A stretch of 8,972 nt of DNA. It comes from an uncultured Collinsella sp. Lineage in GTDB: Bacteria > Actinomycetota > Coriobacteriia > Coriobacteriales > Coriobacteriaceae. This document shows positions 1-5,579 of the stretch, in pieces (within the stretch, counting starts at the first letter, position 1; the number at the start of each line of letters is the position of its first letter). The DNA lies in contig URRN01000078.1 of NCBI GenBank assembly GCA_900550185.1, positions 1 through 8,972 on the forward strand, given 5' to 3'. Made by a program: the position numbers and the translations under genes. A model generated the notes under the pieces. The model was not told the origin of the DNA and made no database searches. It saw only the letters and a program-made list of their open reading frames with translations.

Positions 1-14
1 CGCAACGCGTTGCG
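1..14. repeat. Perfect 14-bp palindrome at the left edge
   Basis: CGCAACGCGTTGCG equals its own reverse complement. Its core AACGCGTTG recurs at 796-804, just past the terminator, so the two copies flank the lower-GC methyltransferase segment as a 9-bp direct repeat. The palindrome may extend left of the window. No function can be assigned; an operator, a recombination site or chance are all possible. Confidence 0.4.
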
Positions 15-72
15 CTGAGTCCTGAGGCTGTTGCAATGAAAATGATAATCAAGGAAAAACTCCCGCAGCCTG

Positions 73-729
73 ATGCAGCGCTTTGGTGCGCTGGAGGTGG
101 CCACACGGCAGAGTGATCTTGCTTTCGAGGTGCGGGATTACCTGAAAGGCCACCCCAATGCGGCGGTGGTCAATCTGGGCTGCGGGCTGGACAACACCGG
201 CAGAACCTGCGACAACGGTAGATGCAAGATCTACAATCTGGACTTCCCGGATGTGATTGCCTTGCGGCAGCAGCTACTGCCCGCCGGGGATCGAGAACAA
301 AATATCCCCTGCGACCTGAAAGACACCGCATGGTTTAGCAAAATCGATGCCTCCCGCGGGGCGGCGTTCTTTGCCTCCGGGGTGTTCTATTACTTTCTGA
401 CCCAGCAGGTCCGGGAACTGGTGCGGGGGATGGCGGACGCTTTCACCGGCAGTGTGCTGGTCTTTGATGCTGCCAATCGGACGGCGGTAAAGATGATCGC
501 AAAAACATGGCTTAAGACTGCAAAAATCAAGGATGTGGGGGCATATTTTGCGGTTTCGGATGCCGCCAAGGAAATCGGCACGTGGGACAGCCGTCTGCAG
601 GTCACAAGTCGCGGCTATATGCTGGGCTACAACGATTTGAGAGACCCTTCTGTCAGCGGCTTTTTCCGGTTTCTCGCAAGGGTCGGTGACAACGGGATGA
701 AAATGCAAATCGTGAAAATAAGATTTTGA
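73..729 (+). CDS. Class I SAM-dependent methyltransferase, leucine carboxyl methyltransferase-like, N-terminally truncated
   Basis: A 218-residue product resembling the leucine carboxyl methyltransferase / polyketide O-methyltransferase family (PF04072-like). The SAM-binding glycine motif is clear (AAVVNLGCGLD, about residues 30-40), followed by the second-strand acidic motif YNLDFPDV (about 54-61) and FFASGVFYYF (about 99-108). The C-terminus looks complete (MKMQIVKIRF then TGA). Family members usually have some 50-60 more N-terminal residues, which are absent. In this frame a TAA at 46-48 closes the upstream side, and no Shine-Dalgarno sequence precedes ATG 73. Another frame, open from base 3 to the TGA at 114, could carry the lost N-terminus if there is a frameshift. 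Base composition (about 45-58% GC in sampled lines) is lower than in the neighbouring operon, which suggests transfer from a lower-GC donor. The methyl acceptor is unknown. The gene converges on the sugar operon and has no visible link to it. It may be a pseudogene. Confidence 0.6.
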   Translation: MQRFGALEVATRQSDLAFEVRDYLKGHPNAAVVNLGCGLDNTGRTCDNGRCKIYNLDFPDVIALRQQLLPAGDREQNIPCDLKDTAWFSKIDASRGAAFFASGVFYYFLTQQVRELVRGMADAFTGSVLVFDAANRTAVKMIAKTWLKTAKIKDVGAYFAVSDAAKEIGTWDSRLQVTSRGYMLGYNDLRDPSVSGFFRFLARVGDNGMKMQIVKIRF

Positions 730-742
730 GTGGCGAAAATGC

Positions 743-792
743 AAAAGACGAGCGCTTCTTGCCGCCCAATTGGCAAGAAGCGCTCGTCTTTT
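743..792. terminator. Bidirectional intrinsic terminator
   Basis: A perfect 17-bp stem (747-763 with 772-788, arm GACGAGCGCTTCTTGCC) with an 8-base loop is extended by AAAA at 743-746 pairing with TTTT at 789-792. Each strand therefore ends in a U-run after the stem. It lies 13 bases after the methyltransferase stop and 33 bases after the fructokinase stop on the other strand, so it can end transcription from both sides. Confidence 0.93.
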
Positions 793-825
793 CTTAACGC
801 GTTGTATGGCGGAGAGAGCGCAAAG

Positions 826-1710
826 TTACGCGAGCGCCCTTCTTGCCAGCTCGGCCGCGCCGAGGATTCCTTGGTCGCCGCCGCAGCCCGGGGCGCAGAT
901 GTAGCTCTCCATGTCCTTAAGCTCGGCGGTCTGGATGTAGCCACCCAGATATTCGAGGGTCTTCTTGCGGACGATGCCGTAGAGCTGCTCCTGGTGCATC
1001 ACGCCGCCGCCGAGGACGATGCGGCGAGGCGAGTACATGAGCACGAGGTTCGCGCACATCTGCCCCAGATAATCCCCCTCGAGCGCCCACACCTCATCGT
1101 TGTCCGCGAGCTCGGCCGCGGGCTTTCCCCAGCGCGCGGCGATGGCGGGGCCGGAGGCGAGCCCCTCGAGACAGCTCGCGTGGCTCGGGCAGACGCAGCG
1201 TCCCTCCTCGGTGGGACGGGTCCTTACCAGCATGTGACCGGCCTCGGGGTGCAGCATGCCGTGAAGGAGTCTGCCCGCGCACATGACGCCCGCGCCCACG
1301 CCGGTGCCGATGGTCACGTAGACGGCGTCCTCGAGCCCCTTGCAGCAGCCGAAGACCACTTCGCCGAGGCAGGCAACGTTCACGTCCGTGTCGTAGGTCA
1401 CCGGAATCCCGAGGGCGTCGGCGAACGCGGCGCGAAGACCATAGCCTCGCCACGCGAGCTTGGGCGTCTGGAGGATGGAGCCGTAGCGCTCGTCGTTGGG
1501 GTCGACGCAGGTCGGGCCGAAGGCGCCGATGCCCAACGCGTCCACATCGCGGGCGGTGAACCACTCGATCATCTGCGGGACGGTCTCGGCGGGCGTAAGC
1601 GTCGGGGTCTCCATACGGTCGAGGACCTCGCCGTCGCCGGACACCACGGCACAGACCATCTTGGTCCCGCCGGCCTCGAGGGCGCCGAGCCTCATTTGCT
1701 TTTCGCTCAT
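826..1710 (-). CDS. ROK-family fructokinase
   Basis: A 294-residue cytoplasmic sugar kinase that should convert free fructose and ATP to fructose 6-phosphate. It resembles, as I recall that sequence, the Bacillus YdhR/GmuE type of ROK fructokinase: the phosphate loop is EAGGTK (12-17), followed by VCAV; TDVN holds the predicted catalytic base D109; ITIGTG-like VTIGTGVGAG lies at 132-141; and GLASGPAIAARWG at 183-195 is typical of the group. The ROK zinc site is intact: H159, C174, H177 and C180. There is no N-terminal HTH, so it is an enzyme and not a NagC-type repressor. Start ATG 1710 is chosen because GGAGG lies 5 bases upstream (1716-1720); M6 is an alternative. It is the last gene of the operon, 79 bases after the hydrolase gene and beyond a hairpin. 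Its presence fits release of unphosphorylated fructose by the neighbouring GH172 enzyme. Glucose or mannose kinase activity is a less likely alternative. Confidence 0.92.
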   Translation of the reverse strand: MSEKQMRLGALEAGGTKMVCAVVSGDGEVLDRMETPTLTPAETVPQMIEWFTARDVDALGIGAFGPTCVDPNDERYGSILQTPKLAWRGYGLRAAFADALGIPVTYDTDVNVACLGEVVFGCCKGLEDAVYVTIGTGVGAGVMCAGRLLHGMLHPEAGHMLVRTRPTEEGRCVCPSHASCLEGLASGPAIAARWGKPAAELADNDEVWALEGDYLGQMCANLVLMYSPRRIVLGGGVMHQEQLYGIVRKKTLEYLGGYIQTAELKDMESYICAPGCGGDQGILGAAELARRALA

Positions 1711-1727
1711 GTGATCCTCCTTACAAA

Positions 1728-1762
1728 GGGACGCCCGCAGTCATGGTCAACCGCGGGCGCCC
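1728..1762 (-). other. Intercistronic hairpin before the fructokinase gene
   Basis: On the minus strand GGGCGCCCGC pairs with GCGGGCG-T-CCC: ten base pairs with one bulged T and a 14-base loop. TTTGT follows, then the kinase ribosome binding site. It sits in the only long gap among the structural genes. It could be a leaky intrinsic terminator, an mRNA 3'-end stabiliser for the upstream message or a translation modulator. The U-run is short, so full termination is unlikely. Confidence 0.6.
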
Positions 1763-1789
1763 ATAACGTTGGCTTGTTTCGAGGCGACC

Positions 1790-2914
1790 TTACCTGGGCA
1801 CGCGGTCCTGCCTTGCGGCAAACGGGGCGAGCACGGCGTGCGGCTCGCTTTGGTACCAGTAGGCGACGGTGGAGATGTCGTCCTCGCGCTCGTAGAGCTT
1901 GATGTCGTCGTTGCCGAGGTCCTGGAACGTCACGCGCAGGTCCTCCTTGAACGAGATCGGGTCGGGAAGGTGCCACCTGTAGAGGCCGTGCCTGGGCAGC
2001 GCGTCGTCGTTGGTCGCGAGCATCGGGTTCGGGTTCGGCTTGCCCGCGCTGAAGCGGTCGCGCGTGGCGTCGCGCGTCGAGCGGTACGGGTAGCCGGCGA
2101 ACAGCGTGTTGAAGCACTGCGCCTCGGGCAGCGCGTGGGGCGGCCTGTCGAGGAAGGCCCAGGCACCGCCGAAGTAGTCCTCGGCTCCCGTCGAGGTGAC
2201 CGTGGGGAACTCCTCGTCGCCGTCGAGGAAGAACTTCATCTCGCCCTCGCCCCACCAATAGCGCTCCAGGGCGCACAGGGCCATGTAGGTGCCGACGTAG
2301 TAGCCCTTGCCGCGCACGCCGTCGAGCACGGTGTAGTCGACGCCCCTGCGAGTGCTGCGCTCGCGGTTAAAGCGGGCGTGGAAGTACATGGCGTCGTCCG
2401 GCACGTCGGTGAGCGCGTAGTTGAACGTGTAGAAGATGTACTTAATGAACCCGGGGTGCTCGCTCGTAAGCGTGACCTTGGCGTGCTTCCTGAAGGGCAT
2501 CTCGAAGTAGCAGTTCATGCCGCCCGTCGGGTTCACGCAGATGGGCATCGAGTTGACGATGGCGCGCTCACCGAAGCCGTTGCAGAAGAAGTCGCCGACA
2601 GGGCACTCGACCGAGGGGGTCTCCTCGTCGTCCCAGTAGAAGCGCAGCACGAGGTCACGCATGACGAAGCTGCCGGCGGCGGTCTTGTCGGGGACGGTCA
2701 TCCAGATGTGGCGGATGATGCCGGGGCCCTCGATGTCCGCGAGCGTGATGGTCTCGCCGGACTCAAGGGGCACGCAGCACGAGCCCTTGCGGCCGACGCC
2801 GAGGTGGCTGGCCGACATGGCGGCGCGGCCCTTCTCGCCCGTGATGTTCTCGGGGGTGATGGCGCGGCTTTCCTCACCGCCGTGCATCCACACGTCCTTA
2901 AGGAACTCTCTCAT
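1790..2914 (-). CDS. GH172 (DUF2961) family glycoside hydrolase, predicted alpha-fructofuranosidase / difructose dianhydride hydrolase
   Basis: A 374-residue protein of the DUF2961 family, now GH172, whose characterised members act on alpha-D-fructofuranosides, difructose dianhydride I or arabinofuranosides. Family motifs are in order: IEGPGIIRHIWMT (61-73), RFYWDDEETPSVECPVGDFF (91-110), NPTGGMNCYFEMPF (128-141), YWWGEGEMKFFLDGD (219-233) and TSTGAEDYFGGAW (240-252). E224 and E245 are 21 residues apart, the same spacing I recall for the catalytic pair of the Bifidobacterium dentium enzyme (E270/E291), so they are the likely nucleophile and acid/base. There is no signal peptide, so the enzyme is cytoplasmic and should meet substrate already phosphorylated by the PTS. 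ATG 2914 has AGGAGG at 2921-2926, and the gene begins 12 bases after IIA. With a fructokinase next to it, a fructose-containing substrate is more likely than an arabinan, but the exact sugar cannot be read from the sequence. Confidence 0.88.
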   Translation of the reverse strand: MREFLKDVWMHGGEESRAITPENITGEKGRAAMSASHLGVGRKGSCCVPLESGETITLADIEGPGIIRHIWMTVPDKTAAGSFVMRDLVLRFYWDDEETPSVECPVGDFFCNGFGERAIVNSMPICVNPTGGMNCYFEMPFRKHAKVTLTSEHPGFIKYIFYTFNYALTDVPDDAMYFHARFNRERSTRRGVDYTVLDGVRGKGYYVGTYMALCALERYWWGEGEMKFFLDGDEEFPTVTSTGAEDYFGGAWAFLDRPPHALPEAQCFNTLFAGYPYRSTRDATRDRFSAGKPNPNPMLATNDDALPRHGLYRWHLPDPISFKEDLRVTFQDLGNDDIKLYEREDDISTVAYWYQSEPHAVLAPFAARQDRVPR

Positions 2915-2926
2915 CGTCGACCTCCT

Positions 2927-3325
2927 CTATTCGTCGTCGTCGCACTCGGCGGAACTGGCACCGTTCACGTAGATGATCTGCTGGCGCGCCTCGTTGACGA
3001 GGGCGTCGAAGTCGAGTTTCTCGTCGGGGCGCGCGAGCGCGACCGTCATGGCGAGCGGGAGGTTGACACCCGCGATCACGTGGATCCGGTCGGAGGCGAA
3101 GCGGGAAAAGCGCTGGTTCACGCTGCCGCCGTACGCGTCGGTGAGGACGACGACCTCGTCAGTGCCCGAAAGAGCCGCCTCGACCGCCGCGTCGAGCCCC
3201 TCGCCGTTGTCGTTCACGTAGGCGCACACGGCGTTGACGGCGTCGCCCTTACCCGTAAGGAACTCGAGGGTGTCCTTGAAGCCCTGGGCGAGAAGGGAAT
3301 GGCTCGCCACAACTATCTTTCTCAT
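2927..3325 (-). CDS. PTS system mannose/fructose/sorbose family IIA component
   Basis: A single-domain EIIA of the mannose family, 132 residues, cytoplasmic. It takes phosphate from HPr and passes it to IIB. The phosphorylation site is H9 in MRKIVVASHS, matching the N-terminal His of ManX IIA. The supporting loop LTDAYGGSVN (61-70) places D63 where the family has the Asp that contacts the active His. It is not fused to IIB, unlike E. coli ManX, and ends in an acidic tail (AECDDDE). ATG 3325 lies 26 bases after the IID stop with only a weak GGTGA upstream, so translation may depend partly on coupling. IIA is the last of the four PTS genes and is followed closely by the hydrolase. Confidence 0.93.
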   Translation of the reverse strand: MRKIVVASHSLLAQGFKDTLEFLTGKGDAVNAVCAYVNDNGEGLDAAVEAALSGTDEVVVLTDAYGGSVNQRFSRFASDRIHVIAGVNLPLAMTVALARPDEKLDFDALVNEARQQIIYVNGASSAECDDDE

Positions 3326-3351
3326 TGATTCACCAATCTCTTGGGTCGAAG

Positions 3352-4185
3352 CTAGGCGAGGATGCCAGCGGCGGAGGCGACCATCGCGAGGACGATCACC
3401 ACGAGGATGAGGGCCGTCATGCTCGCGTTCTTCTTGGTAAGAAGGTAATACGCGCTTCCCGTGATGGCGGCGGGGATCATGGCAGGCAGGATCTTGTCGA
3501 GCAGCGGCTGAATCTCCATCGAGACGTCGCCGAAGCTGAAGCTAATCGGGCAGGTGACGCCGATGACCGAGGCGATGAGGCAGCCGACCACGGTGAGGCC
3601 GAGCACGGAGGCGGCGGCAGTGAGGTTGGGAAGCTTCTCGCTGAAGTCGGTGACGAGCTTCACGCCCTGCTTGTAGCCGAACTCGAGGGCGTGCATGCGG
3701 ACCCAGAAGATGGCCAGGATGAGCGCGAACCAGATGCCGGCTCCCACGGGGTTGCCCTCGATGGCCATGTAGGCGGCGATGGAGCCCATGATGGTCGGGA
3801 TCATGGTCATGAGCAGGGAGTCGCCGACGCCGGCGAGCGGTCCCATGGTGCCGATCTTCAGGTCTTGGACGGCGTCCGCCGCCGCTAGGCCGTCGCGCTC
3901 CTCCATGGCCACGCAGGCGCCAAGGATGATGGCGGCGAGCCAAGGCTGGGTGTTGTAGTAGCGGAAGTGGTTGTTGAGCGCTTGCTTATAGTCCTCGTCG
4001 TTCGTGTAGATCTTCCTCAGGACCGGCGAGAGGGCGTAGGCGACTGAGGCGCCCTGCTGGGTCTGGTAGTTGAAGGTGCACACGCTCATGAGCCAGCGCC
4101 AGTTCGCGTTGCGCAGATCCTTCTTGGTGACCTTGTAGCCGGAGGGCTTGCCCTCGGCGACGGCGGTGATGTTCTCGTTTTCCAT
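3352..4185 (-). CDS. PTS system mannose/fructose/sorbose family IID component
   Basis: A 277-residue membrane subunit that forms the permease together with IIC. Family signatures include KKDLRNANWRWLMSVCTFNYQ near the N-terminus (about 20-40), FRYYNTQPWLAAIILG, GTMGPLAGVGDSLL (the conserved GPLAGxGD motif) and hydrophobic C-terminal segments (PAMIPAAITGSAYYLL; ALILVVIVLAMVASAAGILA). The N-terminal half is largely cytoplasmic in this family. Its length is normal for ManZ/LevG-type proteins. ATG 4185 starts 2 bases after the IIC stop, and its AGAGGA (4195-4200) lies within the end of the IIC gene, so translational coupling is expected. Confidence 0.94.
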   Translation of the reverse strand: MENENITAVAEGKPSGYKVTKKDLRNANWRWLMSVCTFNYQTQQGASVAYALSPVLRKIYTNDEDYKQALNNHFRYYNTQPWLAAIILGACVAMEERDGLAAADAVQDLKIGTMGPLAGVGDSLLMTMIPTIMGSIAAYMAIEGNPVGAGIWFALILAIFWVRMHALEFGYKQGVKLVTDFSEKLPNLTAAASVLGLTVVGCLIASVIGVTCPISFSFGDVSMEIQPLLDKILPAMIPAAITGSAYYLLTKKNASMTALILVVIVLAMVASAAGILA

Positions 4186-4187
4186 GG

Positions 4188-4973
4188 TTACTCATCCTCT
4201 CCGATGAAGGCGTCTGCGGAAGCGTGGGTGGCGAGCTCGGTGTCCCTCTCGGCACGCTGGTAGAACGCGATCGCGAGGGCAACGCCGACGATGGCGGCGC
4301 CGATGATGGGCACGTTCAGGAAGGCCGAGAGGAAGAAGCCGGCGAGCAGGTACTGGAAGTACTTGGCGGTTGGCATGTAGCGGAGCAGCATGGCGATACC
4401 GACGGCCGGGAGCATCTTGCCGGCGAGGGTGAGGCCGGAGAGGAACCACTGGGGCATAACCTCGAGGAGCCAGTTGACGGCGGGCTGGCCGAGGGTCACG
4501 GAGACAAAGACGGGCAGGGCGGCGCACAGGCCGAAGAGCGCGGGGCAGACCCACAGGATGGCGTTCATCTGCTTGAACTTGCCCTCGTCGCAGAACTTCT
4601 GGGACTTCTCGACGACGAAGCCGTTGAGGATCTTGACGATGACGTCGAGCTGGATGCCGAGCATGCCGACCGGCAGGCCGATGGCGAGGCCCGTGTCGGA
4701 GCCCAGGGTCACGCCGTAGGCGGTGGCGATGATGGCCATCGTGCCGTAGTCGGGAATGGAGGAGCCGCCGAAGCCCGCGACGCCGAGCTGCATGAGCTGA
4801 ATGGTGCCGCCGATGACAAGGCCGGTCTTCCAGTCGCCCATGACGACTCCGGTGATGAGGCCCCAGAAAACGGCGTAATTGACGAAGATCATCGGGATGC
4901 CGTAGTAGTCCACGTGCTTGATGAAGGCCAGCAGGGTCAAAAGGACGACCTGCAGGATAGTGAAGTTGACCAT
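4188..4973 (-). CDS. PTS system mannose/fructose/sorbose family IIC component
   Basis: A 261-residue polytopic membrane protein (EII-Sor/PF03609 type) that binds and moves the sugar together with IID. It starts with a hydrophobic helix (FTILQVVLLTLLAFI) and has several further segments. The family motif region is GGTIQLMQLGVAGFGGSSIPD; the position often occupied by Glu in the motif is Gln here, a possible specificity difference. The C-terminus is a charged cytoplasmic tail. The AAGGGGG ribosome binding site (4978-4984) overlaps the IIB stop, with ATG 4973 four bases beyond. Specificity within the fructose/mannose/sorbose group cannot be read directly; the fructan-type hydrolase and fructokinase downstream argue for a fructose-containing oligosaccharide. 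Confidence 0.94.
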   Translation of the reverse strand: MVNFTILQVVLLTLLAFIKHVDYYGIPMIFVNYAVFWGLITGVVMGDWKTGLVIGGTIQLMQLGVAGFGGSSIPDYGTMAIIATAYGVTLGSDTGLAIGLPVGMLGIQLDVIVKILNGFVVEKSQKFCDEGKFKQMNAILWVCPALFGLCAALPVFVSVTLGQPAVNWLLEVMPQWFLSGLTLAGKMLPAVGIAMLLRYMPTAKYFQYLLAGFFLSAFLNVPIIGAAIVGVALAIAFYQRAERDTELATHASADAFIGEDE

Positions 4974-4982
4974 ATTTCCCCC

Positions 4983-5456
4983 TTAGATGAGGTCTGCGAC
5001 GGAGACGGGCTTGTCGGCGGGCACGAACTGGGCCGTCACCTTGACGCCACGGGCGATGAGCGCCTTGTAGCTCTGGACGTTCTCGGCGGAGGCGTAGGCG
5101 CGCTGGGTGAGCTGGATGCCGTCCTCCTTGACGAGCGAGCCGCCGACGACCAGCGACGGGAGCTCGACGCCCGACTCGACCAGGCGAAGCATCGTCTCGG
5201 GCTCCTTGGCGATGACAAAGACCTTCTCGCGGTCGTACTTGCCCGCCGCGAAGTTCTTGAGCGCGGTCTGCTCGGAGATGATCGAGACGGCCATGCCCGC
5301 GGGGCGCGCCATCCTCATAGTGGACTTCAGGACCTCGTCGCCGGCGACCTTGTCGTCGATGACCATGACTCGGGTCGCGCCCGACACCGGGGCCCACTGC
5401 GTCACGATGATGCCGTGAAGCAGGCGATTGTCGATTCGTGCCATAACAACACTCAT
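4983..5456 (-). CDS. PTS system mannose/fructose/sorbose family IIB component
   Basis: A 157-residue cytoplasmic phosphocarrier that moves phosphate from IIA to the incoming sugar, and in LevR systems also to the regulator. The active site is H14 in the motif ARIDNRLLHGIIVTQWAP, the standard RIDxRLxHG signature. I chose ATG 5456 (MSVVMARIDN) because AGGAGC lies 4 bases upstream (minus strand of 5461-5466) and because IIB proteins start just before the RID motif. A longer in-frame start at 5525 would add 23 residues without similarity and no ribosome binding site, and it would run through the intergenic inverted repeat. It is the first structural gene, 123 bases after the regulator stop on the same strand. 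Confidence 0.93.
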   Translation of the reverse strand: MSVVMARIDNRLLHGIIVTQWAPVSGATRVMVIDDKVAGDEVLKSTMRMARPAGMAVSIISEQTALKNFAAGKYDREKVFVIAKEPETMLRLVESGVELPSLVVGGSLVKEDGIQLTQRAYASAENVQSYKALIARGVKVTAQFVPADKPVSVADLI

Positions 5457-5579
5457 GTTTGCTCCTATCAAATGAAGTTTTACGTTCGGTACTGCCTCGG
5501 CGCTATCCGGATTCGCGCCGGGCAAGGGGTTATCGGATTATTGAGGACGCGCGGTCAGCTTGCGGCGGCGCGGGGAAGG
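5457..5579 (-). promoter_or_regulatory. Intergenic region ahead of the PTS genes
   Basis: These 123 bases separate the regulator from IIB and should hold the promoter and operator of the sugar genes if they are transcribed separately. Reading every GG on the minus strand, none is followed by GC after ten bases, so the -24/-12 sigma-54 pattern is absent. No convincing -35/-10 pair stands out either; TAAAAC and TTTGAT near the gene are AT-rich candidates for a -10. The region contains one clear inverted repeat (listed separately). Read-through from the regulator gene is also possible, since there is no U-run terminator. Confidence 0.45.
5498..5520. repeat. Inverted repeat CGGCGC-N11-GCGCCG, candidate operator or leader hairpin
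   Basis: Six-base perfect arms at 5498-5503 and 5515-5520 surround an 11-base spacer that itself contains the palindrome TCCGGA. It lies 42-64 bases upstream of the IIB start. No T-run follows on the minus strand, so it is not a normal terminator. It could be a binding site for the regulator's winged HTH or a fold in the mRNA leader. Confidence 0.4.

Noticed and set aside
743..792. The 21-bp stem read as a transposon terminal repeat or small RNA
   Set aside because: A- and T-runs on either side, an 8-base loop and its position between two converging genes are fully explained by a bidirectional terminator.
1769..3328. Long plus-strand open frames opposite the operon (730-1902, 1769-3328, 4224-5921)
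   Set aside because: They are antisense shadows in GC-rich DNA. Their products are rich in Ala, Gly, Arg, Glu and His with no family motifs, while the minus-strand frames match well-known families with ribosome binding sites.
4983..5525. Longer start for IIB at 5525
   Set aside because: The extra 23 residues lack family similarity and a ribosome binding site. ATG 5456 has AGGAGC upstream and begins just before the RID motif.
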